From: an uncultured Collinsella sp.
GTDB lineage: Bacteria; Actinomycetota; Coriobacteriia; Coriobacteriales; Coriobacteriaceae
NCBI GenBank assembly: GCA_900539035.1
Contig: UQAU01000014.1
Location: forward strand, 1-52,574
Reading direction: 5' to 3'
Length of the DNA: 52,574 nt
The notes below the pieces were generated by a model. The model worked only from the letters and a program-made list of their open reading frames with translations, ran no database searches and was not told where the DNA came from. The first letter of the stretch is position 1, and every line of letters starts with the position of its first letter. Shown here piece by piece: positions 32,940-42,453 of this stretch. Position numbers and translations under genes: made by a program.

Positions 32940-34403
32940 CTACTCCATCATGTCGAGGACGGAGGGGCGCAGCTCGCTCTCGGCGGCCTCGGGATCGGTC
33001 TCGCGCAGACGGTTGATGTAGCGGTTGTACCACATCACGGCAAGGCCCAGGAAGACAACCACGCCGCCAACGTTGTAGACCAGCGTCAGCCACAGCGGCT
33101 GATCGAGCGGAATGGTGCCGCAGATAAGCACGAAGCAGAAGACCACAAGCAGGAATGCGGCAACGACCAGGCCAAAGCTGCGCGAACCCATGCGGAAGCC
33201 ACGGGGAGCGGCGTCAAAGTTCTTGCGCAGCATAAAGTAGGCAAGCAAAATCAGCAGCGGTGGGAGCAGAGCGGTGGCAGCCGTCATGTTGGTGACGATC
33301 ATGAGCAGGTCGTCGAGGTTACCGGAGCCCAGGGCCGGGATGATCAGGATGGGGACGACGATGGCGAACTGCAGCCAGGCAGCGCGGGCAGGAATGCCGT
33401 GCTCGTTGAGCTCGACGATTTTGCTACCAAAGACGCCCTTGGGGATCTCGGTGAAGAAGACCTTGATGGGAGCGGAGGTCCACATCATGAGGGAGCCCAG
33501 CGTGGCGGCGAGAAGGATCAAGCCGATGGCGCGCGTAGACACTTCCATGGGAATGCCAAAGTGGGCAAAGACAGCGCCGAATACGTCGAAGATACCGGTG
33601 GAGATGGCAACGCCGCCCTCGGGGATGAACAGGTTAACCAGCAGCGAAGCGCCTGCATACAGAAGGCCGATGGTCAGGCCGGCGATAACGACGGTGCGCA
33701 CGAAGGCCTTGACGCCACCCTTAAGGTCGTTAAGGAACACGCCGACAGACTCAGCGCCGCCAACGCCCTGGATGATCCAGGCAAGCGTACCGAAGAAGCC
33801 CCACGCAGTTGCGAAGTTGCTCATGTCGGGAGCCATGTTAGCGGGAGTAGGAGCCGTAGCGAACTCAACGCCGCCAAAGGCAGCAGCCAGGGACAGCAGG
33901 ATGAACACGGCGGTCAGGCCGAGAGCCGCGGTCGAACCGAAGGAGGAAATGGAGCCGATCCACTTAGCGCCCTTGGTCGAAACCCACGTGGCGATAGCAA
34001 AGACGACGATCTCGATAATGGTGATCCATAGCTGCGAAAGCTCGGCGTTGGCACCAAAGAACACGTAGCTCGCGTAGATGATGACGTTGGGCAGGACGGA
34101 CGCAAAGAAGAACAGGTTAACGAACCAGTAGCTAAATGCCGTCAGGAACGCCCAGCGACCACCCATCGAGGTCTTAACCCATGCGTACACGCCAGACTCG
34201 GAGTCCTTGTTGAGGCCGACGAACTCGGCGGTAACCAGGGTATAGGGGACAAAGTACAAAAGCGTGGCGAAGAAGAACGACGGCGCAGCTGCCAAGCCGA
34301 TGGCCGCGTTGTTGTTGATGATGTTCTTGATACCGAACACGGCGGCGACCGTCATGCCCAGCAGAGCGAACGAACCAATCGTTCCTCGTTTTTCAGAGCT
34401 CAT
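32940..34403 (-). CDS. APC-superfamily amino-acid permease (glutamate:GABA antiporter-like)
   Basis: A 487-residue, 12-TM transporter. The N-terminus (GSFALLGMTVAAVFGIKNIINN) and the GVYAWVKTSMGGRWAF segment are those of APC permeases in the GadC/YjeM group. ATG at 34403 follows GGGAGGG. It stands alone between two terminators or stem elements; no decarboxylase or amidase is adjacent to name the substrate. An amino-acid antiport role is the best guess. Confidence 0.88.
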   Translation of the reverse strand: MSSEKRGTIGSFALLGMTVAAVFGIKNIINNNAAIGLAAAPSFFFATLLYFVPYTLVTAEFVGLNKDSESGVYAWVKTSMGGRWAFLTAFSYWFVNLFFFASVLPNVIIYASYVFFGANAELSQLWITIIEIVVFAIATWVSTKGAKWIGSISSFGSTAALGLTAVFILLSLAAAFGGVEFATAPTPANMAPDMSNFATAWGFFGTLAWIIQGVGGAESVGVFLNDLKGGVKAFVRTVVIAGLTIGLLYAGASLLVNLFIPEGGVAISTGIFDVFGAVFAHFGIPMEVSTRAIGLILLAATLGSLMMWTSAPIKVFFTEIPKGVFGSKIVELNEHGIPARAAWLQFAIVVPILIIPALGSGNLDDLLMIVTNMTAATALLPPLLILLAYFMLRKNFDAAPRGFRMGSRSFGLVVAAFLLVVFCFVLICGTIPLDQPLWLTLVYNVGGVVVFLGLAVMWYNRYINRLRETDPEAAESELRPSVLDMME

Positions 34404-34556
34404 AAGCCCTCCCAATCATCTGTTAAATGTCATCTAAAACCGTCCGAGCTGCAAGTGCAAACACGGACGGCGCACCTGCTAAGGGGAATGGGGAAAAGGG
34501 AGTCAACAAAGCCATCCCCCTTAACGGCGCGAAGCAAACGTCCAGGCGGACGAATA

Positions 34557-35012
34557 CTACTTGTTGGGGAAGGAATAACCTTCGACTGTCACGTGCAGTA
34601 CCACGACGCGGGGATCCGCGGCATCGGCCACGACACGGTAGGCCTCGTCAATTTCGACGACGGCAACGCCGCCGGCGGGAATCGTCACGGTCTCCCCCGT
34701 ACCCTCAAAGCGCTCGCGATCATCGATATCGCTGTAGGCGCGCGTACAGGTAAGATCGGCCTTGGAAGCCACCTCAACGGTCAGATTGCCGTCGAGCGGG
34801 GCGAGCACGGCATGGTAGCGACGATGACCGACCAGATCGGCAGCAGCCGCCTCGTGGGCGTTCACCCACCAGTACACCAGCGAGTCGCCGATGGAGTACG
34901 CCACATCGTGCTGCAGGTCGGCAACGCCATCGAGCGCCTGACCGGTGCGCATCCACTTCTTGACGGACTTCATCTGGGCGTCGAAATCGGCACGCGAGTT
35001 AAAGATATGCAT
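34557..35012 (-). CDS. ebgC: EbgC-like beta-galactosidase small subunit (YhcH/YjgK/YiaL family)
   Basis: A 151-residue cupin-like protein (HDVAYSIGDSLVYWWVNAHEAA, then HRRYHAVLAPLDG, then GETVTIPAGGVAVVEIDEAYR). It starts 3 bases after the stop of the large subunit, with its ribosome site AAGGAGG inside that gene, so the two are made together. In the Ebg system the small subunit is needed for full activity of the large one. Confidence 0.88.
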   Translation of the reverse strand: MHIFNSRADFDAQMKSVKKWMRTGQALDGVADLQHDVAYSIGDSLVYWWVNAHEAAAADLVGHRRYHAVLAPLDGNLTVEVASKADLTCTRAYSDIDDRERFEGTGETVTIPAGGVAVVEIDEAYRVVADAADPRVVVLHVTVEGYSFPNK

Positions 35013-35015
35013 GAC

Positions 35016-38000
35016 TTATGCCTCCTTAATGGGTGCCAGCGCCTGAGCCAGATCGGCAGACGTCAGCGGTCGCAGGGACACCTCAAAGCCGAAGCTCTCA
35101 AAACGGGTGCGATAGGAATCGAGCACCTCGGAACCCCAAGAGTTCGAGCCAAGGCCGAGCAACTGGTCGTTGATGTTGACCGTGACCGTGTCGCCCGGAA
35201 CAAGGTCGTAGACGTGTTTGGCATTATCGATGGCCTCGCAGCTATAAGGCCATGCAGAGAACGAGAACGGATTGGAAGCGGCGTCGCTCGGACGCGTCAC
35301 GACCAGACCGTCACCGTGGCTGGAGCGCAGGGCGACCCAGCGGGTACCCTCGCGGTTGGCGCAGTCCTGAGGCATAACGTAGGGCGTGAACATGTCGTCG
35401 ACCGTAGTGCGGTAATGACCGACCGGGTTGGCGCGCAGCGAGTCCGGATAGTTCTCGCCCGGGCCGTGGCCATACCACTCGACGGCACGATCGCAACCGG
35501 GGACCTCGAAGGAGATGCCGATGCGCGGGATGATATCCGAGTAATCGCCGTAAGGCTCGCCGGAAACCTTGAGGTCGACGCGACCGCTCGGAAGCACGGT
35601 GTAGACGAGCTCGACGCGCATGCCGAACGCGCGGACGGGAGGAGCGATACGCTGGCTCACGGTAACGACGACCGCATTGCCGTCCTGCTCCCAAGAAACC
35701 TTGCGAGTGGACGTCTGCATTACATCGATGAAGTTATCCTTCCACAGGGAGTCGTACTCCTGAGCGTGGTTATCGACGAGCGGATGCCAAAAACCAACCT
35801 GGGGACCGGAGGTCATGACGTCGCGACCGGATGCCTTCCACTCGCTCACGGTACCGTTGACCTTACTGAAGGTCAGCTCGCCGTTGAGGGAGCGAATGCG
35901 AATCTCCTGCTCGGTCTCCTCGACCGTAAGCTCAGGACGAGCGGGGGCGGCAATTGCCGGCGCCGGATGGTTTGCGATGGCAAACTGGCTTGCACCCAGT
36001 TGGAACATCGGCTCGCACCAGGCGTGAGCCGCCATGGTGTAGGCGTGCACGGTCAGCAGGGTCTCGCCCACTGCGGCCTCGCGAATCACCAGCGGAAGCT
36101 GGACGGACTCGCCGGGGGCAACCGCACCGGGCATGAGCGTCTTGCGGCAGACCACGTCGCCGTCCACCAGGGTCTCCGCCGACAGGCAGACATCCTCGAG
36201 GGTGGTAAACCAACGCTTGTTGGTGACGGTCAGCTCGCCCGCCTCGGCATCGTAGGCCATGCGAACCGGGCAGATGACCTGGCCGTACTCGGTAAGGCCC
36301 GGGCTCGGCTGCTGCCAGGGGAACACCATGCCGTCGATGCAGAAGTTGCTGTTGTTGGGGTAATCGCCGTTGTCGCCGCCATACATGTCGTAGGCAACGC
36401 CGTCCTCGGTCACAGCAGCCAAACCGTGGTCGCACCATTCCCAAATAAACTGGCCTTGGATGCAATCCCAGCGATCGAAGACCTCCTGGTACTCGGACAG
36501 GCCTCCGGGACCATTACCCATGGAGTGGCCGTACTCGCAGTTGATGCGCGGCTTGGGGAACGGATGCTCGCCAAAGTCGTTCATCTGCGACACGCGGGAG
36601 TACATGGTGGAAATGACGTCGACGGTATCGGCGTTGCGATCCTCCTCGTAGTGGACCGGACGACCGTCGAGCTCGTGAGCTTTGGCGTACATCGCGCGGA
36701 TGTTGCAGCCATAGCCGCTCTCGTTGCCCATCGACCACATGATGATGCACGCGTGGTTGCGTTCCTGCATCACCAGGCGCTCAACACGATCAACGTAAGC
36801 CGGCTCCCAGGCAGGGTCGTCGGTGACCAGGGCGATATTGCCGATATTCTCGAAGCCGTGGCTCTCCATATCGGTCTCGGCGACCAGCATGATGCCGTAC
36901 TCGTCGCACAGCTCGTAGAAGCGCGGATCGTTGGCGTAGTGGGACGTGCGCACCGCGTTGATGTTGTGCTGCTTCATGAGCTCCAGGTCGCGGCGCATGC
37001 GCTCGAGACCCACGGCGCGGCCCTTGTGATCGTCGTGGTCGTGGCGGTTGACGCCATGCATCTTAAAGTAGGTGCCGTTAAGGTAGATATGATTGCCCTC
37101 GACCGTCACCTCGGCAAGGCCTTGGCGATGCGGAACGTACTCGCTGACCTCGTCACCGTCGTAGACCTCAAGCGTAAGGTCATAGAGGAAGGGGTCCTCG
37201 GGGTTCCAGAAGTGGGCATCGGCAACGCTGCACTCGGCATGGCCGTCGACGCACTCGCCCGTAGCGACCACATTCTGGCCATCGCTGAGCGTATACACGA
37301 CGCGACTTGCGCCCTCGGCAACCGTATCGAGCGTGATCAGAGCGGCATCGCCCTCGCGGTGCGTGCGGAACCTAAAGTCGACCAGATGCGCGGCGGGACG
37401 CTGCATGAGGTACACATCGCGGAAGATGCCCGATGCCCACCACATATCCTGGTCCTCGATGTAGCTACCATCGCTGTACTGCAGAACCTTGACCGCAAAC
37501 AGGTTGTCGCCCTCGACGAGCGCGTCGGTCACGTCAAACTCGGCGGACAGGCGCGAACCCTTGGTCATGCCGATAAACTTGCCGTTGACATACAGCTCGC
37601 CGTAGCTCTCGATACCGTCGAAGCGAATAATCTCGCGAGCGCCGGCAGGCACGGCGGGAAGTTTGACGATGCGCTGGTAGACGCCCGTAGGGTCGTCGGA
37701 GGGAACGAACGGCTGATCCACCGGGAACGGAAAACCCTCGTCGGTGTAGGCAAGGTTGCCATAGCCGTCTACCTGCCACAGGTGCGGAACCTCCACGTGA
37801 TCCCACTCGGGCTTGTACGTGCAAAGTGCTTCGTTGGAGACGGCCGCGGGGCCCTCAAAAAGGCGGAACTGCCACGAGCCGGACAGCTGGACAAATCCGC
37901 GCGACAGCTCGCGGCTGTACGTAGCGGCGAGATCGGCGGTCTCATAACCCATAAAGTACGCATGGGGTGCCAGGCGGTTCCTGTGGGTGAGCGCTTGGTT

Positions 38001-38024
38001 TTCCCAATCGTTAATGGCGTCCAT
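35016..38024 (-). CDS. ebgA: Glycoside hydrolase family 2 beta-galactosidase, EbgA/LacZ type
   Basis: A 1002-residue GH2 enzyme: N-terminal jelly roll (LSGSWQFRLFEGP), immunoglobulin-like domain, TIM barrel and C-terminal Bgal small-chain domain. Acid/base Glu435 in MWSMGNESGYG and nucleophile Glu529 in FIWEWCDHG are intact, as are the VRTSHYANDPRFYELCDEYG and ILVAETDMESHG regions. It hydrolyses lactose or beta-galactosides in the cytoplasm (no signal peptide). ATG at 38024 follows GAAGGAGC. It is operonic with ebgC and is controlled from the three CAACCGGTTG operators. No lactose transporter is adjacent. Confidence 0.94.
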   Translation of the reverse strand: MDAINDWENQALTHRNRLAPHAYFMGYETADLAATYSRELSRGFVQLSGSWQFRLFEGPAAVSNEALCTYKPEWDHVEVPHLWQVDGYGNLAYTDEGFPFPVDQPFVPSDDPTGVYQRIVKLPAVPAGAREIIRFDGIESYGELYVNGKFIGMTKGSRLSAEFDVTDALVEGDNLFAVKVLQYSDGSYIEDQDMWWASGIFRDVYLMQRPAAHLVDFRFRTHREGDAALITLDTVAEGASRVVYTLSDGQNVVATGECVDGHAECSVADAHFWNPEDPFLYDLTLEVYDGDEVSEYVPHRQGLAEVTVEGNHIYLNGTYFKMHGVNRHDHDDHKGRAVGLERMRRDLELMKQHNINAVRTSHYANDPRFYELCDEYGIMLVAETDMESHGFENIGNIALVTDDPAWEPAYVDRVERLVMQERNHACIIMWSMGNESGYGCNIRAMYAKAHELDGRPVHYEEDRNADTVDVISTMYSRVSQMNDFGEHPFPKPRINCEYGHSMGNGPGGLSEYQEVFDRWDCIQGQFIWEWCDHGLAAVTEDGVAYDMYGGDNGDYPNNSNFCIDGMVFPWQQPSPGLTEYGQVICPVRMAYDAEAGELTVTNKRWFTTLEDVCLSAETLVDGDVVCRKTLMPGAVAPGESVQLPLVIREAAVGETLLTVHAYTMAAHAWCEPMFQLGASQFAIANHPAPAIAAPARPELTVEETEQEIRIRSLNGELTFSKVNGTVSEWKASGRDVMTSGPQVGFWHPLVDNHAQEYDSLWKDNFIDVMQTSTRKVSWEQDGNAVVVTVSQRIAPPVRAFGMRVELVYTVLPSGRVDLKVSGEPYGDYSDIIPRIGISFEVPGCDRAVEWYGHGPGENYPDSLRANPVGHYRTTVDDMFTPYVMPQDCANREGTRWVALRSSHGDGLVVTRPSDAASNPFSFSAWPYSCEAIDNAKHVYDLVPGDTVTVNINDQLLGLGSNSWGSEVLDSYRTRFESFGFEVSLRPLTSADLAQALAPIKEA

Positions 38025-38058
38025 GGTGATGCTCCTTCGTCATCGTAGTGCTTCTTTG

Positions 38059-38160
38059 TGCAACCGGTTGTCCTTATCTTACGGGCGGTACAAAAATCTG
38101 TGCAACCGGTTGTCCGCCGAACGGTCGATTTTGTCGGATTAACGGTGCAACCGGTTGTAC
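38059..38160. promoter_or_regulatory. Three CAACCGGTTG operators between ebgA and lacI
   Basis: Perfect palindromes at 38061-38070, 38103-38112 and 38148-38157, each in the context TGCAACCGGTTGT. Centres are 42 and 45 bases apart, about four helical turns, so bound dimers face the same side. The CG-centred form is a classical LacI-family operator. The divergent lacI gene at 38401 is the probable binder. Confidence 0.85.
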
Positions 38161-38400
38161 AACCATGCTACTTATGTCACCCTAAGCTTAGGTGCACAGC
38201 ACGGGGCATCGTTCTTGAACTCACAGGCAACTGTCGCGCCTGCCTATGTCTCGCCCATACATGCCGTGCTCAGTCGCAGTTTGATTGCAAAACGACACCG
38301 GTCACCGGATACCATGGACGCCGTTCACGCGCGCTATAGTAATCTGTATCCGCATTAGCCTTTATCGATAGCCCACCGACCCAATTGCACAGGAGACGCC

Positions 38401-39417
38401 ATGACCCAACCAGCACGCACCGCACCCACGCTTGCCGAGGTTGCTGAAGCTGCCGGTGTTTCGCGCTCCACGGCATCGCGTGCCCTCAACGACTCCCCCC
38501 GCATTAGCGAGGAAACTAAAAAGCGCGTCCGCGCAGCGGCGAAAAAGGTTAACTTCGTTCCCAACGCACGCGGCCGGGCGCTCGCCGTCGGACGCACGGA
38601 AATTATCGCCGTACTGGTTACCGAGCCTTTGAGCGAGCTGTTTAGCGATCCCACCTACAGTGAGTTTTTAAGCGGCATTACCGAGGAACTTTCGCAGTCG
38701 TCTTACTTGCCCGTGATCTTGCAGGCATCTTCCTCGCATGAGCGCAACCGCGCACGCGAGCATTTTGAGCGCCGCTCGTTTGACGCCGTCATCGACGTCT
38801 CGCCCTACAAGGGCAGTGAGCTGCTCGAGGTGCTGCGCGAGCTGGGCGTACCCACTGTGTTATGCGGCCAGCTCGAGGGCCATCCCTATCGCGACGTGTT
38901 CTCGACGGTCTACTCCGACGACGAAGAGGGCGGACGCTTTGCGGCGCTCGCTATGAAAGATCGCGGACGCAAGGACATCGTTGCCGTGCTGGGGCCGCAG
39001 GATAACCCCGCCGTCATCGACCGCCTTCGCGGCTACCGTGCAATTTTGGGCGAAAGCCTTCCGGATGAAAATGTCATCTATACCGGATGGAGCAGCGGAG
39101 ACGGCTACCAAGCCACGCGGCGGTTGCTCGCGCGCGAAATACATGCCGACGGCGTGCTATGCGGATCGGACCGTATCGCAACCGGCGTTATCGCCGCATT
39201 CAACGAAGCAGAAATTAGCGTACCCAAAGACGTTTCGGTCGTGGGCTTCGATGACCACGAGGTCGCAGCTCGCAGCGTCCCCGCGTTGACGACCATTCGT
39301 CAGCCGCTTCGCGAGGAAGGCCGCATGGCCGCAGGCATTGCGCTCGATATGATCAATGGCGCCGTGCCCACCACCACCGTCATGCACATGCAGCTCGTTC
39401 AGAGAGACTCACTGTAG
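38401..39417 (+). CDS. LacI-family transcriptional regulator of the ebg operon
   Basis: A 338-residue repressor with a clear LacI DNA-binding domain (TLAEVAEAAGVSRSTASRAL, ISEETKKRVRAAAKKVNFVPN) and sugar-binding core (VAVLGPQDNPAVIDRLRGY, DGVLCGSDRIATGVIAAF, VSVVGFDDHEVAARSVPALTTIRQP). ATG at 38401 follows CAGGAGACGCC. It diverges from ebgA across three matching operators, so it most likely represses ebgAC with a galactoside inducer. A promoter near 38335-38350 (CTATAGTAATCTG) is possible. Confidence 0.93.
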   Translation: MTQPARTAPTLAEVAEAAGVSRSTASRALNDSPRISEETKKRVRAAAKKVNFVPNARGRALAVGRTEIIAVLVTEPLSELFSDPTYSEFLSGITEELSQSSYLPVILQASSSHERNRAREHFERRSFDAVIDVSPYKGSELLEVLRELGVPTVLCGQLEGHPYRDVFSTVYSDDEEGGRFAALAMKDRGRKDIVAVLGPQDNPAVIDRLRGYRAILGESLPDENVIYTGWSSGDGYQATRRLLAREIHADGVLCGSDRIATGVIAAFNEAEISVPKDVSVVGFDDHEVAARSVPALTTIRQPLREEGRMAAGIALDMINGAVPTTTVMHMQLVQRDSL

Positions 39418-39422
39418 GAAAC

Positions 39423-39468
39423 TGGGCCGGGCTTTCCGCTTGGCTGCTTTTGCGTAAAGCCCGGCCCA
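39423..39468 (+). terminator. Stem-loop after the ebg lacI gene
   Basis: 13-bp perfect stem TGGGCCGGGCTTT (39423-39435) with AAAGCCCGGCCCA (39456-39468), starting 6 bases after the lacI stop. The plus-strand tail (TTCC) is T-poor, so it may act as a processing or Rho-assisted terminator. Confidence 0.65.
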
Positions 39469-39479
39469 TTCCGAACGCC

Positions 39480-39561
39480 GATTCTGGGATGTACTTTCCG
39501 CCAGAAGCTCAACCGGAAAGTGCGACCCGTTATTTGGCTGGATTCTGGGTCGCAGTTTCCG
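39480..39561. repeat. GATTCTGGG...TTTCCG repeats with alternating symmetry
   Basis: Direct repeats GATTCTGGGATGTACTTTCC (39480 on) and GATTCTGGGTCGCAGTTTCC (39541 on) are 61 bases apart. Between them CGGAAAGTGCGACCC (39514-39528) is an inverted copy pairing with 39547-39561 (one mismatch). No gene is present. Purpose unknown. Confidence 0.55.
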
Positions 39562-39600
39562 CGACGTCCGGTCGCCCTATGCCCTCACAACCTCGGCGTA

Positions 39601-39636
39601 TAAAAAACGAGGGAAGGCGCGCGTCCTTCCCTCGTT
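39601..39636 (-). terminator. aspS terminator
   Basis: 12-bp perfect stem AACGAGGGAAGG (39606-39617) with CCTTCCCTCGTT (39625-39636), then TTTTTT on the minus strand, 24 bases past the aspS stop. Confidence 0.9.
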
Positions 39637-39659
39637 ACGGGCAATATGTAGCCGCTTGC

Positions 39660-41447
39660 CTACATCAGGCGCAGGCTGACGTCCTTGAGCTGGGCGCCGG
39701 AAACGGCACTCGGGGCGCCCGACATGAGGTCGGAGCCGCTGGCCGTCTTGGGGAACGCCATGACGTCGCGGATGGAGTCGGAACCGGTGAGCAGCATGCA
39801 CACGCGGTCCAGGCCCAGAGCGAAACCGCCCATCGGGGGCGCACCAAACTTGAGGGCCTCCATGAGGAAGCCAAACTGAGACTCGGCGCGCTCCTCGGTA
39901 AAGCCCAGGAGCTTGAGCATGGACATCTGCATCTCGGCGTTGTGGATACGCATACCGCCGCCGCCGGCCTCAAAGCCGTCCATGACAAAGTCGTAGGTGC
40001 ACGAACCGGCTGCCAGCGGATCGGCCTCGATCTTGGCGATGTCGGTCTCGGTCGGCAGGGTAAAGGGCTGGTGCTCGGCAGCATAGGCCTTGCGATCCTC
40101 GTCCCAGTGGAACAGCGGGAAGTTGACGACCCACAGGAAGTCGTGGCCCTCGCGCTTGATCTCGAGCGCGTTGGCCATGTGGGAGCGCATGCCGCCCAGG
40201 ATCTCGTCAGAGAGCAGGCGCGGGCCGGCGGCAAACATCACAAGGTCGCCGGGCTCGACGTCCATGCGCTCGCGCAGAGCGGCCATCTCCTCGTCCGAGA
40301 AGAACTTGACGATGGGGCTGTTGATGGAGCCGTCCTCGCGGAAGGCGATCCAGGCCAGGCCCTTGGCGCCAAACGTGGAGGCCACGCCGGCGAGCTTATC
40401 GATCTTGGCACGTGCCCAGGCACCGGCGCCCTTGGCGTTAATGGCCTTGACGACAGAACCCTCCTCGTTTGCGGCAGTCGCAAAGACCTTGAACTTGGAG
40501 TTGGCAAAGATGTCGGTCAGGTCGACCAGGTGCATGCCATAGCGGGTATCGGGCTTGTCGGAGCCATAGGTGTCCATGGCATCCCAGTAGTTCATGCGAC
40601 GCAGCGGCGTGGGCATCTCGACACCCATGCGACCGAAGGCATCGGCAAGAACCTCTTCGAGCGCGCTCATGACATCGTTCTGGTCCACGAAGGACATCTC
40701 GATATCGACCTGGGTGAACTCGGGCTGACGGTCGGCACGCAGGTCCTCGTCGCGGAAGCACTTGGCAACCTGGTAGTAGCGCTCAACGCCACCGACCATG
40801 AGCAGCTGCTTCAGAAGCTGCGGGGACTGCGGCAGGGCGTAGAAGTTGCCCGGCTGGATACGGCTGGGAACGATGAAGTCGCGGGCGCCCTCGGGCGTGG
40901 ACTTGAACAGGGAGGGCGTCTCGACCTCCATGAACTCACGGTTGTGCAGTGCCTCGCGAATGGCAAAGGTAAAGTCGGAGCGCAGCTTGAGGTTGGCCAT
41001 CATCTCGGGACGGCGGAGGTCCAGATAGCGATAGCGCAGGCGGGTGTCCTCGCTGGTCTCGATGCCGTCCTCGATCTGGAACGGCGGGGTGACGGACGTG
41101 TTGAGAACCTCGGCGTGGTCGGTCAGGACCTCGATCTCGCCGGTCGCGAGCTTGGTGTTGGTGGTCTCCTCGCCACGGGAGCGCACGACGCCGTGGATCT
41201 TGATGGGCCACTCGGGACGCATGGTTTCGGCGATCTTAAAGGCGTCGCCGTCGGAGTGCTCGGGGTCGAAGGTGAGCTGCGTGATGCCCTCGCGGTCGCG
41301 AAGATCGCAGAAGATAAGGCCGCCGTGGTCGCGGCGACGGCTCACCCAACCGGTGAGGGTGACCTCTTCGCCCACGTTCTCGCGGCGAAGCTCGCCGCAG
41401 GTACGGGTGTGCATGGAATGCTCGTCGATGGGACGGGTCTGGCTCAT
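39660..41447 (-). CDS. aspS: Aspartyl-tRNA synthetase
   Basis: A 595-residue bacterial-type class II synthetase: N-terminal OB anticodon-binding domain (LTGWVSRRRDHGGLIFCDLRD), motif 2 region FRDEDLRADRQPEFTQVDIEMSF, the bacterial GAD insertion (around residues 290-420) and motif 3 GFALGLDRVCMLLTG. It charges tRNA-Asp (possibly also tRNA-Asn if AsnRS is missing). ATG at 41447 follows AAAGGAGGATC. Monocistronic, with a strong terminator. Confidence 0.97.
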   Translation of the reverse strand: MSQTRPIDEHSMHTRTCGELRRENVGEEVTLTGWVSRRRDHGGLIFCDLRDREGITQLTFDPEHSDGDAFKIAETMRPEWPIKIHGVVRSRGEETTNTKLATGEIEVLTDHAEVLNTSVTPPFQIEDGIETSEDTRLRYRYLDLRRPEMMANLKLRSDFTFAIREALHNREFMEVETPSLFKSTPEGARDFIVPSRIQPGNFYALPQSPQLLKQLLMVGGVERYYQVAKCFRDEDLRADRQPEFTQVDIEMSFVDQNDVMSALEEVLADAFGRMGVEMPTPLRRMNYWDAMDTYGSDKPDTRYGMHLVDLTDIFANSKFKVFATAANEEGSVVKAINAKGAGAWARAKIDKLAGVASTFGAKGLAWIAFREDGSINSPIVKFFSDEEMAALRERMDVEPGDLVMFAAGPRLLSDEILGGMRSHMANALEIKREGHDFLWVVNFPLFHWDEDRKAYAAEHQPFTLPTETDIAKIEADPLAAGSCTYDFVMDGFEAGGGGMRIHNAEMQMSMLKLLGFTEERAESQFGFLMEALKFGAPPMGGFALGLDRVCMLLTGSDSIRDVMAFPKTASGSDLMSGAPSAVSGAQLKDVSLRLM

Positions 41448-41703
41448 ACCAGTGATCCTCCTTTATGGATCTGTGCCGCCCCGTGTCGTTCCGGGCGGCG
41501 TCGTACAGATTTGCCCAGCCTGCGTAAACCGCGCAGCCAGACATGGCGTTCTATCTTATCGCACCTGTGTCGATGTGCCGCGGAAAAGTAGCTCCTGCCC
41601 AAAGACTTGACGGAGACGAAACAATTGACGCACCGCGGCCGTCGCCCAGGCGTGCGGCGTGCGACAATGTGCCCCAATATAACTGCACTCGGAAAGGCCC
41701 GCC

Positions 41704-42339
41704 ATGACTGCACGCCTCATCGTTATGGATATCGACTCCACGCTCATCAACCAGGAGGTCATCGACCTGTTGGGCGAGGAGGCCGGCGTAGGCGAGCAAG
41801 TGGCGAGGATCACTGAGCGCGCTATGCGCGGCGAGCTCGACTTTAAGCAGGCGCTCGAGGAGCGCGTGGGACTGCTTGCCGGCTTGGACGAGAGCGTGTT
41901 CGAGCGCACGTTTGCGCGCGTGACGTTTACCCCCGGCGCGCTGGACCTTGTGCGATCGGCGCACAGCAAGGGCTGGAAGGTCGGCGTGGTAAGCGGTGGC
42001 TTCCACGAGGTCGCCGACAAAATCGTGACCGCCGCGGGCATCGATTTTTGCCTGGCCAACCGCCTGGAAGTCGTGGACGGCAAGCTCACGGGTAAGCTGG
42101 CGGAAGACATTGTGACCAAGGAGTCCAAGCTCATCCAGATGCTGGATTGGGCAGTTGAGTGCGGCGTCGATATGGCCCATACCGTGGCGATCGGCGACGG
42201 CGCCAACGACATCCCCATGATTCAGGCCGCTGGCACGGGCATCGCGTTTTGCGCCAAGCCCAAGACGCGCGAGGCCGCCCCGTTTGCCATCGACGAGCGC
42301 AACCTAATGCTCGCCATGGACATCATCCTGCGTGACTAG
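41704..42339 (+). CDS. serB: Phosphoserine phosphatase (HAD superfamily)
   Basis: A 211-residue HAD phosphatase with motif I DIDSTLI (nucleophile Asp9), motif II SGGF, the conserved Lys region and motif III GDGANDIPM. These match SerB, which makes L-serine from phosphoserine. It lacks the ACT domain of longer SerB proteins. ATG at 41704 follows AAAGGCCC. It precedes the lar genes on the same strand by 114 bases containing a large inverted repeat, so co-transcription is uncertain. Confidence 0.88.
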   Translation: MTARLIVMDIDSTLINQEVIDLLGEEAGVGEQVARITERAMRGELDFKQALEERVGLLAGLDESVFERTFARVTFTPGALDLVRSAHSKGWKVGVVSGGFHEVADKIVTAAGIDFCLANRLEVVDGKLTGKLAEDIVTKESKLIQMLDWAVECGVDMAHTVAIGDGANDIPMIQAAGTGIAFCAKPKTREAAPFAIDERNLMLAMDIILRD

Positions 42340-42375
42340 CCGATCCGTCTAACAATTGAATCAGTCTGTCCTATA

Positions 42376-42409
42376 GTTTCCGAACAATTTTGTCTTAGTG
42401 TTCGGAAAC
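42376..42409. promoter_or_regulatory. GTTTCCGAAC inverted repeat upstream of larB
   Basis: GTTTCCGAAC (42376-42385) and GTTCGGAAAC (42400-42409) are exact complements with a 14-base spacer, 45 bases before larB. It may be the operator of the tetR gene in this cluster or a serB stem-loop; there is no T-run. No copy is seen upstream of larA. Confidence 0.45.
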
Positions 42410-42453
42410 ATGCCCTTTGAGTGCTAGACTTTGCGCCGTCGAAGGGAACATAT

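Noticed and set aside
34455..38048. 1197-codon open frame on the plus strand opposite ebgA-ebgC
   Set aside because: High-GC antisense frame; the minus strand encodes a complete GH2 enzyme with catalytic residues.
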